The notes under the pieces were generated by a model. That model did not search any database, was not told the origin of the DNA, and was given only the letters and a program-made list of their open reading frames with translations. Of a stretch of DNA of 64,000 nt, positions 55,406 to 63,913 are shown in pieces. The position numbers and the translations under genes were made by a program. The DNA lies in the NCBI RefSeq assembly GCF_018263905.1, contig NZ_JAAFZU010000055.1, positions 539,131-603,130 of the forward strand. The letters are read 5' to 3'. Numbering within the stretch: the stretch's first letter is position 1; each line of letters opens with the position of its first letter. Source of the DNA: Loktanella sp. SALINAS62 (GTDB lineage Bacteria; Pseudomonadota; Alphaproteobacteria; Rhodobacterales; Rhodobacteraceae).

Positions 55406-57460
55406 TTATACCGCGACCATAAGCCGGAGTGCGTCGTAGATTGCCGCGTGGGTGTTCCGGGCGGAAACTGCATCCCCGATACGAAAGAGTTGGAACGCGC
55501 TTTGTGGGTTCCGAACAAGTGTTTGCGGTCGTATCTCAAGCAAGGCCGTCTGATCAATCGCGCCGCCGTTCGACGAAGATGGTCGGAGAGCGTGGTACAA
55601 CTCATCAAGCGGCATGGTGCCGTAGTTCACGACAACATGGTCATAGTCCGCATGTCCCACCCGATCGCTATAATCTGTTCCGATGATCGCGCGAAGTCGA
55701 TTGCCAGCCTTCTCTACGCCACGCAGACGTTTTGCGATCGTGAATGTGACGTCATCACGTTGCAGATTCCGCATGTAGGGGACAAGGTTCATCGCCATCA
55801 CTTCAGGCGCAAAGGTGCGGTCGGGCGTCATGATTTCGACGGTGCATCCAGCGGTCACGGCCATCTCGGCGGCCTGCAATCCGCTATGGTCTCCGGCTTC
55901 GTCATAAATCAGCACCGATCCCGCCGGTTTCACGTCGCCCGACAGAATGTCCCAGGCCGATACGACGTGATCCGGCGCGTCCCCTTCGTAAAGGGTTTTG
56001 TTGGCCATGCCACCGGTGGCGATAACGACGACGTCCGGTGCCTCGATCAGAATGTCCGCGGCTTCGGCGTAGATGTTGTAGCGCAGGTCGACCCCGGCGG
56101 CTTCGCACTGTGCGACACGCCAGTCGATGATCTGCATCATCTCGGCCCGCCGTTTCGAGCGCGCTGTCAGCAAAACTTGCCCTCCGGCGCGGCTGCCCGC
56201 CTCGAGCAGGACGACATCATGTCCGCGCGCGCCCGCGACTCGCGCCGCCTCTAGACCTGCGGGTCCAGCACCGACGACGACGATCTTGCGGCGGTCTGGG
56301 CCCCGCGCGATGACGTGAGGCATCGAAAGTTCCCGACCTGTCGCAGCATTGTGGATGCACAAAGCCTCGCCCCCCTGATAGATCCGGTCGAGGCAGTAGT
56401 TCGCCCCGACACACGGGCGGATGTCATGTTCGCGGCCGTCCATGATCTTGCGCACCACATGGGGGTCAGCCATGTGCGCGCGGGTCATGCCGACCATGTC
56501 CAGAAGACCCGAGGCGATTGCGTGTCGTGCGGTGGCGACATCCTGAATTTTGGCCGCGTGGAATGTCGGCATACCGGTGACGCGCCGAACCTCGCCTGCG
56601 AAATCCAGATGCGGGGCTGACGGCATGCCCTGTATCGGGATCACGTCCGTCATCGCCGGATCGGTGTGGATCCGGCCGCGGATCACGTTAAGAAAATCGA
56701 CCTGCCCCGTATCGCGCAGCAGCTTGGAAATCTCGATGCCTTCTTCGGGGGTGATCCCGCCTGCCTGCACCTCGTCGGCGGTGTAGCGAATGCCGACAAT
56801 GAAGTCGGGGCCGACACGCCTGCGCACGGCGGCCAATACGTCAGTCGTAAATCGCAGCCGATTTTCCAGCGTATCCGCCCCGTAGGGGCCGTTCAGCTTG
56901 TTGGAAAGCGGTGACCAGAACTGGTCCATCAAATGCCCGTAGGCCTGGATCTCGATCCCGTCCATACCACCGGCCTGCATGCGTTCGGCGGCCGTCGCAT
57001 AATCTTCGATCACGCGTTCGATGTCCCAGTCTTCCATCATCTTGGGAAAGGCACGGTGGGCAGGTTCGCGGTCGGGGCCTGCCGAAATAGACGGCAGCCA
57101 GTCCCCCTTGTTCCAGTTCGTGCGGCGGCCCAGATGGGTCAACTGGATCATCGCAGCACAGCCGTGTTCATGCAGGGCATCCGTCAATTCGCGAATCCAC
57201 GGCACGACCTCGTCGCGATACGCGAGGATGTTGTTAAAGACCGGCGGGCTGTCGCGGCTGACGGCGGCGGACCCCGCTGTCATCGCCAAGGCCACGCCGC
57301 CTTTTGCGCGCTCTTCGTGATAGGCGCGATACCTTGCCTTTGGCATCCCGTCTTCGGGATAGGCCGGTTCATGGCTGGTGGTCATGACCCGGTTCTTCAG
57401 GGTCAGATGCTTGAGCTTGTAGGGCTGAAGCAGGGGGTCGGCGGTGACGTGGTCTTTCAT
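55406..57460 (-). CDS. NADH:flavin oxidoreductase/FAD demethylase (N-methylproline or dimethylglycine demethylase type)
   Basis: A 684-residue two-part enzyme. An N-terminal old-yellow-enzyme barrel (HEPAYPEDGMPKARYRAYHE, CAAMIQLTHLGRRTNW, AYGHLMDQFWSPLSNK) contains a 4Fe-4S Cys cluster (RPCVGANYCLDRI then EALCIHN), followed by the pyridine-nucleotide domain (IVVVGAGPAGLEAARV). It resembles StcD and DgcA, which demethylate N-methylproline or dimethylglycine respectively. The operon with a Rieske oxygenase and its reductase fits stepwise betaine degradation. The sequence alone does not tell the two substrates apart. Confidence 0.86.
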   Translation of the reverse strand: MKDHVTADPLLQPYKLKHLTLKNRVMTTSHEPAYPEDGMPKARYRAYHEERAKGGVALAMTAGSAAVSRDSPPVFNNILAYRDEVVPWIRELTDALHEHGCAAMIQLTHLGRRTNWNKGDWLPSISAGPDREPAHRAFPKMMEDWDIERVIEDYATAAERMQAGGMDGIEIQAYGHLMDQFWSPLSNKLNGPYGADTLENRLRFTTDVLAAVRRRVGPDFIVGIRYTADEVQAGGITPEEGIEISKLLRDTGQVDFLNVIRGRIHTDPAMTDVIPIQGMPSAPHLDFAGEVRRVTGMPTFHAAKIQDVATARHAIASGLLDMVGMTRAHMADPHVVRKIMDGREHDIRPCVGANYCLDRIYQGGEALCIHNAATGRELSMPHVIARGPDRRKIVVVGAGPAGLEAARVAGARGHDVVLLEAGSRAGGQVLLTARSKRRAEMMQIIDWRVAQCEAAGVDLRYNIYAEAADILIEAPDVVVIATGGMANKTLYEGDAPDHVVSAWDILSGDVKPAGSVLIYDEAGDHSGLQAAEMAVTAGCTVEIMTPDRTFAPEVMAMNLVPYMRNLQRDDVTFTIAKRLRGVEKAGNRLRAIIGTDYSDRVGHADYDHVVVNYGTMPLDELYHALRPSSSNGGAIDQTALLEIRPQTLVRNPQSAFQLFRIGDAVSARNTHAAIYDALRLMVAV

Positions 57461-57476
57461 TTGGGGACCTTTTTCT

Positions 57477-58529
57477 TCAGCAATCTAGGACGATGTCGGT
57501 CAGCGGACGGCTGACGCAGGGCAGGATGAAACCGCGATCGATTTCGCGCTGGCGGATGCCGCCCATGTGGGCCATCGCCACTTCGCCTGCGTGCTTGAAC
57601 GTCTTGCACGTGCCACACATGCCCCGCGCGCAAGAGGACGGAAGCGGCAGGCCCGCCTCTTTCAGCGCAGAGAGGATCGTGCTGGTTTCCGCACATTCAA
57701 AGGACCGGCCAGTCCGCGCGAACGTCACCGTGCGGCTTGGCGTATCGGTCCCGGCAGCGGCAGTGGGAAGCGGTGAGGAGAAGTCAAAGCTTTCTTCGCC
57801 GTAGCGATCCGCGGGCACGCCTGCTGCATGCGCCGTGGTGCGCACCATTTCCATGAAACTTTGGGGGCCACAGCACAGCACGGTTCGGTCCGCGAGGTCG
57901 GGAATGATCCGGTTCAACAGGTCCGCGTCAGGCCGGACGCCGCCGGGGCCGCGCGTGATGATGGGCAGGTGAACAAGCCGTTGCAGACGACGCGACAGCA
58001 CGTCGATTTCTGCGGTGGCAACCAGATCGGTCGGCGCGGCCACGACCTGCATCAGGACGATGTCCGGATTCATGCCCCGGTCGGCAGCAGTCCGCAGGAT
58101 CGACAACATTGGTGTAATACCGCTGCCCGCCGCCATCAGCGCATAGGCCGTGCCTGACACGAACGCAGGGCCAAAGCGGCCCGAGGGACCCAGCGCTTCG
58201 ATCACGACACCCGGCACGAGCGTGTCGTGAAGGGCGCGCGCCCCAAGGCCGGCCTGCCGTTTCACCGAAATTTCGATACCGCCGTCGCGCGCGGCCGATG
58301 ACGCGATGGTATAGCATCGTTCGACCGGACCATCGGCCGTATCGATGCGGAACGTCATGAATTGGCCCGGCTCGTGTTCGATCCGGCTGCCGTCTTGCGG
58401 CGTCAGGAAAAAGCTACGCATATCTGCGGTATCGTCCCAGACCGCGCGACATACGAGTTGTCCCCACCGATCCGGCGCAAATCGCCGCCGTCGCCGCGCG
58501 CCCCAATCGGCAAGATCCACCTGCGTCAT
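57477..58529 (-). CDS. Ferredoxin reductase component of the Rieske demethylase
   Basis: A 350-residue class-IB-like reductase: FAD domain (RCYTIASSA), NAD domain (MAAGSGITPMLSILRTA, CGPQSFMEMVR), then a C-terminal plant-type 2Fe-2S ferredoxin (LPSSCARGMCGTCKTFK then LPCVSRP). It passes electrons from NADH to the Rieske oxygenase. The ATG at 58529 overlaps the oxygenase stop by ATGA; the frame extends further but without merit. It is of the GbcB/Stc type. Confidence 0.92.
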   Translation of the reverse strand: MTQVDLADWGARRRRRFAPDRWGQLVCRAVWDDTADMRSFFLTPQDGSRIEHEPGQFMTFRIDTADGPVERCYTIASSAARDGGIEISVKRQAGLGARALHDTLVPGVVIEALGPSGRFGPAFVSGTAYALMAAGSGITPMLSILRTAADRGMNPDIVLMQVVAAPTDLVATAEIDVLSRRLQRLVHLPIITRGPGGVRPDADLLNRIIPDLADRTVLCCGPQSFMEMVRTTAHAAGVPADRYGEESFDFSSPLPTAAAGTDTPSRTVTFARTGRSFECAETSTILSALKEAGLPLPSSCARGMCGTCKTFKHAGEVAMAHMGGIRQREIDRGFILPCVSRPLTDIVLDC

Positions 58530-59794
58530 GCGCCGTATCCATTGGCCTGCATACGGGTCACATACCACGATGCAAATTCGTCCAGCGCCCGTTCCGTATA
58601 AGGGGAATAGGGTCCGGGCCGGTATCCAGGCGAAGACACACCGCGATGGGCCAGACCGACAAGATGCGCGTCTTCCGCGTTGGCCGTTTTCCAGACGGAT
58701 GTCAGCGTTTCAAGATCGTAATCCTCGCCCTCCACTGCTTCTGGATGGACAAGCCATTTCGTGCGGACCAGCGTCCTGTTCGGACCCAGGGGAAAGGCCG
58801 TAAAGACGACGGCATGATCGGCCATGACGTGGTTCCATGAATTGATCCCCCACAGATGGACATCGCCCATCCACGGTTTGTTCGCCTGGCCCAGCGGAAT
58901 TTGCACTGCGGCGCGGGTGTCCGGCGTCTGGCTTTCGCCCAAACCCGCGATGATCAGCCGCTGGGTGCGGAAATTGGTGGGCCAGCCAACCGTGTGTTCC
59001 ACGGCCTCAAATGGCATGTCCTCTTCGCGCCAATACTGTTCGTAACTCGCATAGGCGTCGAGCAGCGCGTTTGCCTCGGCCTTTTCGGTTTCGGTCAGCC
59101 CCTCTGGGTCGTAGCCGAAATCCGCCGCGTGAAAAGACAGGCTGAGTTGCGGATGGTTGGACGCGCAGTGATAGCACTCGCGGTTGTTTTCCATCGTCAG
59201 TTTCCAGTTGCCCTCCTCGATCAGATCCTGCTCAAACGCGACCTTGGCATTGCGCAGGTCATAGATCGCAAGACGCGGATCAAGCACGGCGGCCAGTTCC
59301 GCGATATCCGCCGGGGGATCGTCCGAAAGACACACATAAAGAAGCCCCCCGACATCGCGGAGGGCAACAGGCTTGAGATGATGCAGGGATCGATCGAAAT
59401 CGATTCCCATATGGGGCGCGCGCGCAAGTGCGCCATCCAGATCGTAGGTCCACTGGTGATAGGGGCAAACAAGCTTTCCAACGACCGACCGGCCCGGTGG
59501 CACCAAACGCGCCCCCCGATGAGAGCAGACATTGTGAAACGCCCGCAGATTGTCATCGTCGTCGCGCAGGATGACGATGGGTGCTGGCCCAATATCAACG
59601 GCCATGACGTCCCCGGCTTCGGGCAGGTCGCAGGTCACGCCCACTGCAATCCAGTGCCGTCCAAAGATCGTTTCGCAATCCGCCTGCCACGCCACATCGG
59701 ACGTATAAAGCAACGCCGGAAGGCTGTGTCCCGGTCTGCGGGACGCCAGAAGCGTGGCGATGTCGTCGGTGCGGGGGTTGCCATGATCCAGCAT
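58526..59794 (-). CDS. Rieske non-heme iron oxygenase alpha subunit (glycine-betaine/proline-betaine demethylase type)
   Basis: The 422-residue oxygenase removes an N-methyl group as formaldehyde from a quaternary amine. The Rieske cluster is CSHRGARLVPPGRSVVGKLV then CPYH (C-x-H-x17-C-x2-H). The mononuclear iron site is NNRECYHCASNHPQLS. The size and the YHQWTYDLDGAL block agree with GbcA and Stc2. First gene of a three-gene operon with overlapping stops and starts, opposite to a LysR regulator. Substrate betaine unresolved. Confidence 0.9.
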   Translation of the reverse strand: MLDHGNPRTDDIATLLASRRPGHSLPALLYTSDVAWQADCETIFGRHWIAVGVTCDLPEAGDVMAVDIGPAPIVILRDDDDNLRAFHNVCSHRGARLVPPGRSVVGKLVCPYHQWTYDLDGALARAPHMGIDFDRSLHHLKPVALRDVGGLLYVCLSDDPPADIAELAAVLDPRLAIYDLRNAKVAFEQDLIEEGNWKLTMENNRECYHCASNHPQLSLSFHAADFGYDPEGLTETEKAEANALLDAYASYEQYWREEDMPFEAVEHTVGWPTNFRTQRLIIAGLGESQTPDTRAAVQIPLGQANKPWMGDVHLWGINSWNHVMADHAVVFTAFPLGPNRTLVRTKWLVHPEAVEGEDYDLETLTSVWKTANAEDAHLVGLAHRGVSSPGYRPGPYSPYTERALDEFASWYVTRMQANGYGA

Positions 59795-59939
59795 CTTGCC
59801 TCCTCAGCTTTGGATTTGACGCAGTTAGGGGTTTCGTGTGCTGGATGATGCGCTTTACAGGGGCATTCGAACACCGCACAAATCAACCTGGATCCATACG
59901 CTCAAGTTATGAATCAGGACGTCGCGACAGGAGACCGAA

Positions 59940-60854
59940 TTGCCCCACCCGATCCGCCGCAGTGTTCCGTCCCTGACCGCGCTCGTGGCATTTGAAGCGG
60001 CGGGCCGTCGCGAGAATTTCACTTTGGCCGCAGCCGAACTCGGCGTGAGTCAGGCTGCCGTCAGCCGGCAGATCTCTGCGCTGGAGGCCGATCTGGGTGT
60101 CGCCCTGTTCACGCGCGCCAACCGCAGCGTCCGGCTGACGGTTGGTGGTAAGTCGCTTCATGATGCCGTGAAGGATGGGTTCGACGGCATAGCAGATGCC
60201 GTTTCCCAGCTGCGCGGGGCGCATGTCGACCTGACTGTCAGCGTATCGGTGGCCTTTGGGCATTTTTGTCTCTTGCCGATCCTGTCTTCGTTCCGGGCGA
60301 CTGCGCCTCAGATCGGGGTGCGGATCATTTCCGAGGATGACTGGCGGGCGCCGCATGACCGCACGATTGACATGGCGATCCGGTATGGCCGTCCGCCGTT
60401 CGACGGCATGTCCATCGTCGGATCGCTGATCGAGACGATTGTGCCGGTCTGCGCCCCCGATATCGCGTCAAAGCTGCGCGGCGTCTCGATCGACGACCTG
60501 ATACGCCAAACCGATGTGGCGCTGATCGAAAGCAATGCTCCGGAACCCAGCTGGCTCAATTGGTCACAGTGGATGTCGCAGTCTGGATTGGGACGGAAAA
60601 CCGTTCAGGCGGGGTTGAACTTTACCAGTTATTCGGACGCGGCCTATGCTGCCATGGCAGGTCAGGGTGTCATTTTAGGCTGGATTGGCGTTCTTGATCG
60701 GCCCCTTGCCGACGGACGCTTGGTCGAGTTGGACCTGCCACGGCTCACACCAGAGGAACGGCACTACGCCCTCGTCCCGGAACGCCGCCAGCCATCACGC
60801 GCGGTCGACGCCTTTGCGCGATGGTTTCGAGAGGGCGCTTTTCAGCAGGCGTAG
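59940..60854 (+). CDS. LysR-family transcriptional regulator
   Basis: A 304-residue LysR protein. The start is TTG 59940, 6 bases after AGGAGA; no ATG suits. The N-terminal helix-turn-helix is FEAAGRRENFTLAAAELGVSQAAVSRQISALEADLG, and the effector domain is of the GcvA-like group. It is divergent from the betaine operon across 145 bases, so it is the probable regulator of it. Confidence 0.9.
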   Translation: MPHPIRRSVPSLTALVAFEAAGRRENFTLAAAELGVSQAAVSRQISALEADLGVALFTRANRSVRLTVGGKSLHDAVKDGFDGIADAVSQLRGAHVDLTVSVSVAFGHFCLLPILSSFRATAPQIGVRIISEDDWRAPHDRTIDMAIRYGRPPFDGMSIVGSLIETIVPVCAPDIASKLRGVSIDDLIRQTDVALIESNAPEPSWLNWSQWMSQSGLGRKTVQAGLNFTSYSDAAYAAMAGQGVILGWIGVLDRPLADGRLVELDLPRLTPEERHYALVPERRQPSRAVDAFARWFREGAFQQA

Positions 60855-61133
60855 TTGTCGGCTGTATTGCCTCGCTTCGGCCTGCGACATGGACCAGCCC
60901 GTCGTGCAAAAATCGGATCATCCCTGCCAAATGCGAATGGCCGTTTCGACGACCCGCACCAAAGCGTTGGTCTGGGGGGCAACAGCGGCGACTTTGCGCC
61001 AAGAGCGGCAACACATGGCGTGCGGGAACGGCCTATGCTGTGCTGCATCTGACGACCGACGATAGCCCAAACTCACTTTGATGAACACGAGGCCGTTCGC
61101 GGGTGCGATTGCCGGGATGGCTATTAAGCTCGG

Positions 61134-61988
61134 CTACGGGCGAGCGACCGCAAGTGAGCTTCCGTGCGCATGGAGCGCCTGAGGCGAAAGCGTGAAAATC
61201 TCGAACCCATCAGCCGTCACGCCAATCGAATGCTCGAACTGGGCCGACAATGACTTGTCGCGCGTCACGGCTGTCCAGTCGTCAGCCAGCATCTTTACGC
61301 CCGATCCACCCAGATTGATCATCGGCTCAACCGTAAAGATCATTCCCTCGCGCAGTTCCGGCCCGGTGCCGGGCTTGCCGAAGTTCAGGATGTTTGGCGA
61401 GTCGTGGAAAACTTGCCCGATGCCGTGACCGCAGAAATCCCTGACGACCGAACACCTTTCGAAGGCTGCGTAACTTTGGATGGCATGGCCGATATCGCCA
61501 AGCCGGGCGCCTGGGCGGACGGCCTGAATGCCTTGCATCATCGCCTCATGGGCGATCTGCATTAGGCGTTCGGCGGCCCGCTTTGGCTTGCCAACCGCAT
61601 ACATACGGCTGGAATCGCCATGCCATCCGTCGACAACAAGCGTCACATCCACGTTTACAATGTCGCCGTTGCGAAGCTTTTTGCCGTTTGGAAATCCGTG
61701 ACAGACCACATGGTTGACCGATGTGCAGCAGGCGTATTCGTAGCCCTTGTACCCCAGTGTCGCCGGTCGTGCATTGTGACTTGCGGCAAAGTGCAGAACA
61801 AAGGTGTTGATCTCGGATAAGGGTGTCCCGTCGCGGACAAGGTCCGTGACGCCGTCGAGGCACGTGGCAGTCAAAGCGCCGGCGCGGCGCATGCCCTCGA
61901 AAGCATCCGGTCCATAAAGCTTAATACTTTCAGTCCGTCGGGCCTTATGGGCGGGCGGAGCAGTACGTATGTCGATATAGCTGTCCAC
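61134..61988 (-). CDS. map: Methionine aminopeptidase, type I (second-copy type)
   Basis: This removes N-terminal Met. The metal ligands and catalytic His are all present: NHVVCHGFPNG, VDVTLVVDGWHGDSSRMY, CGHGIGQVFHDSPNI, IFTVEPMINLG, and QFEHSIGV. The GTG at 61988 gives a 284-residue protein of normal length; the upstream ATG at 62078 would add 30 residues across the inverted repeat in the promoter and is not favoured. The N-terminus differs from the housekeeping enzyme. It faces a ParD-like gene, an association I recall in other genomes. Confidence 0.9.
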   Translation of the reverse strand: MDSYIDIRTAPPAHKARRTESIKLYGPDAFEGMRRAGALTATCLDGVTDLVRDGTPLSEINTFVLHFAASHNARPATLGYKGYEYACCTSVNHVVCHGFPNGKKLRNGDIVNVDVTLVVDGWHGDSSRMYAVGKPKRAAERLMQIAHEAMMQGIQAVRPGARLGDIGHAIQSYAAFERCSVVRDFCGHGIGQVFHDSPNILNFGKPGTGPELREGMIFTVEPMINLGGSGVKMLADDWTAVTRDKSLSAQFEHSIGVTADGFEIFTLSPQALHAHGSSLAVARP

Positions 61989-62060
61989 GTAACTTAGAAT
62001 CCTTTCCGTATCCCTCCGGGCCGACGACCGACCTCGTTTGACCGCGGCCGAAGATGGTAA

Positions 62061-62075
62061 TATATGAATCATATA
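62061..62075. promoter_or_regulatory. Perfect inverted repeat between map and parD-like gene
   Basis: TATATGA and TCATATA flank a single A: a 7-bp dyad, in the AT-rich spacer between the divergent genes. A nearby TATCATA at 62083-62089 is a half-site-like match. It is a good candidate operator for the ribbon-helix-helix ParD-like protein, which would bind it and regulate both directions. Confidence 0.55.
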
Positions 62076-62102
62076 CATTTCGTATCATAAGAACGGGGGA
62101 AC

Positions 62103-62315
62103 ATGTCCATGGGTATCGTTAAAATTGGTGACGAGCTGCACGCGGAACTGCGCAAGGCGAGCAGCGTCATGTGCCGCTCAATCAATGCGCAGGCGGAATT
62201 CTGGATGAAGGTCGGGATGTTGGCAGAAGCGAACCCGAGCCTGACATTTACCGAGATTATGGCACAGCAGCTCAAGGTTGCCGACGTGCATGTGTCTGGA
62301 ATTAAAGCTGCCTGA
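62103..62315 (+). CDS. ParD-like antitoxin-family protein
   Basis: A 70-residue protein of the ParD-like family (pfam ParD_like, DUF3423). The core reads GIVKIGDELHAELRKASSVM and SINAQAEFWMKVGMLAEANP, with the beta strand and two helices of a ribbon-helix-helix DNA-binding fold. ATG 62103 is used; ATG 62109 (beginning MGIVK) has better ribosome-binding-site spacing. No ParE-type toxin gene is adjacent; its opposite neighbour is methionine aminopeptidase. Confidence 0.84.
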   Translation: MSMGIVKIGDELHAELRKASSVMCRSINAQAEFWMKVGMLAEANPSLTFTEIMAQQLKVADVHVSGIKAA

Positions 62316-62460
62316 CATCATCGGGCCCGAATGCAAACCTGTCGGTGACGTGAAAACAGTGGCATGCGAGACCCAAAAATCCAGCTTGGTTCCGCAGTCC
62401 GCACCTTGGTCCGGTCAAAATCATTTCCCTGCCAGCATGCCGCGCGATAGCGAAAGTGCG

Positions 62461-62979
62461 CTACCGCCGCCGTCGCGCCAATTCCCTATAAAGCGCGGGT
62501 GGCGAGACACCGATCTGGTTCGCAACTTTGATCCACTCACCTTTCAAGGGCTCTCCATAAAGATCAAGCCATGCGTCGAGCCGGTCGGCCACCTGCCGCA
62601 TGCGCAGTATCTCGATGCGTGCTCTATGGGCTTGGACGGCTTTGGCGTGGGTTTCGACCATGCTCATGGCTGCGTCGGGCGAATTCCTTAGGGCTGTTGT
62701 GAATGTCCGCCGCGACAGGACCGCGACCCGCGCATCCGTTCGCGCAACAGCATCGCAATGGTAGCTGTTCGCGAACAGCGATGCTTCGGCTAGCGCTGTT
62801 CCTTCCGTTGCCACATGCAGTGTCAAATTCCCGCCATCGGCCAGCGGACGCTCCATCGCGATTTCACCTGATCTGACCAGAAACATTAGTTTCACAGGAT
62901 CGTTTCGTCGAAACACGGTGTCACCCTTCGCAAATTCGCGAACGGGTGCATCCTGAAAAATATGTATCCACTCTGACAT
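62461..62979 (-). CDS. Crp/Fnr-family transcriptional regulator
   Basis: A 172-residue regulator with a cyclic-nucleotide-binding-like domain (FAKGDTVFRRNDPVKLMFLVRSGEIAMERP) and a C-terminal winged helix-turn-helix (VANQIGVSPPALYRELARRRR). It lacks the Cys residues of Fnr, so it is not an iron-sulfur oxygen sensor. The start at 62979 is preferred; 62991 is possible. Divergent from the His-rich secreted gene with about 65 bases between, which it probably controls. Confidence 0.86.
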   Translation of the reverse strand: MSEWIHIFQDAPVREFAKGDTVFRRNDPVKLMFLVRSGEIAMERPLADGGNLTLHVATEGTALAEASLFANSYHCDAVARTDARVAVLSRRTFTTALRNSPDAAMSMVETHAKAVQAHRARIEILRMRQVADRLDAWLDLYGEPLKGEWIKVANQIGVSPPALYRELARRRR

Positions 62980-63044
62980 GATAGAAATCATACGAAGAAT
63001 GGCTGTCTTCCGATAGGGTCGCACAAACTGAAAGGAATGTGAAA

Positions 63045-63632
63045 ATGCGACTTTATGCTGGTATTGCCGTCCTCGCCTTGGTGAGCGTGGGCGTGGGCGC
63101 AGTTGCTCAGACGAACCATGCGGGACACGGCGACGGCATGGATCACAACGTGCACAGCAAAATGGACGAGGCAGTTCCATCGGCACTGCAGGAGCCCGGG
63201 CAAGGCACCTTTGCCGCGCTTTCCGAAGTTGTGCGCGTTCTGGAGGCTGACCCGGATACGGACTGGTCACGTGTCGATCTTGACGGGCTTAGGGCGCATC
63301 TTGTCGATATGGATAGGCTGGTGATAGGTTCTGTTGTGTCGCAAGAAACATTGTCCAACGGACTTTTGGCGAAAGCCACAGGTGATGAAGACACGGTCGC
63401 GACGCTTCGGCGGATGGTTCCGGCTCACGCGACACAACTTGCCCGCGACGCGCGTTGGTCAGTCATGGCGCTCGAGACGGCAGAGGGGATAGCCCTGCAG
63501 GTGACCAGCGACGATCCTGCGGTCGTTGCACGTATCCGTGGCCTTGGTTTCTTTGGTCTGATGGCAAGCCAAGACCACCACAAAGAGCACCACCTGATGC
63601 TAGCCAAAGGTGAGGACGCTCACGCGCATTGA
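63045..63632 (+). CDS. Secreted His-rich protein, possible metal binder
   Basis: The ATG at 63045 follows AAAGGAATG. A signal peptide (MRLYAGIAVLALVSVGVGAV) is followed by HAGHGDGMDHNVHSKMDE, dense in His and Met, a metal (copper) binding look. The remainder has a helical ADPDTDWSRVDLDGLRAHLVDMDRLV motif and a second His patch near the end (DHHKEHHLMLAKGEDAHAH). About 195 residues. From memory, relatives occur beside copper-resistance genes. No such genes are in view here, so metal binding is inferred. Confidence 0.75.
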   Translation: MRLYAGIAVLALVSVGVGAVAQTNHAGHGDGMDHNVHSKMDEAVPSALQEPGQGTFAALSEVVRVLEADPDTDWSRVDLDGLRAHLVDMDRLVIGSVVSQETLSNGLLAKATGDEDTVATLRRMVPAHATQLARDARWSVMALETAEGIALQVTSDDPAVVARIRGLGFFGLMASQDHHKEHHLMLAKGEDAHAH

Positions 63633-63811
63633 AACGACAATTTAGCGGTCGTTGGCGCAGCTGCAGCGAACTGACGCTTCGTCGCGCGTAGCGGCCCTCC
63701 ATCGATCGCAGAGGGTGCGTGATTGATCAACGACTGCTTTGGGGTAGCACGCGTTCAATGTCCGGTTTGGACCGTCATGTGTGGATGCCCGGGATGCAGG
63801 TGGTCTTCTGA

Positions 63812-63913
63812 ACGGTACAGGGCAGCCAGTTCACATCGACCGACTTCGTCAACGGACTGGTGAGCCAAAAGGTCAAGATCAGCATGGATGGCAAAGGGGC
63901 GTCGCGCGACAAC
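63812..63913 (+). pseudogene. IS3-family transposase fragment
   Basis: The frame gives TVQGSQFTSTDFVNGLVSQK then VKISMDGKGASRDN, the DDE-region core of IS3-type transposases (usual form: DQGSQYTS, ISMDGKG, DN). It opens after an in-frame TGA at 63809 and runs into the left end of another element after DN, so only about 34 codons of a roughly 280-codon protein remain. Confidence 0.72.

Noticed and set aside
55388..56254. Long open frame on the plus strand
   Set aside because: It is antisense to the well-supported flavin demethylase gene and has no family similarity.
60855..61133. Coding content in the spacer after the LysR gene
   Set aside because: Only short frames with no start signals or similarity; no clear RNA or repeat either.
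61989..62078. ATG 62078 as the start of the methionine aminopeptidase
   Set aside because: It would add 30 residues absent from the family and place the perfect dyad inside the coding region.
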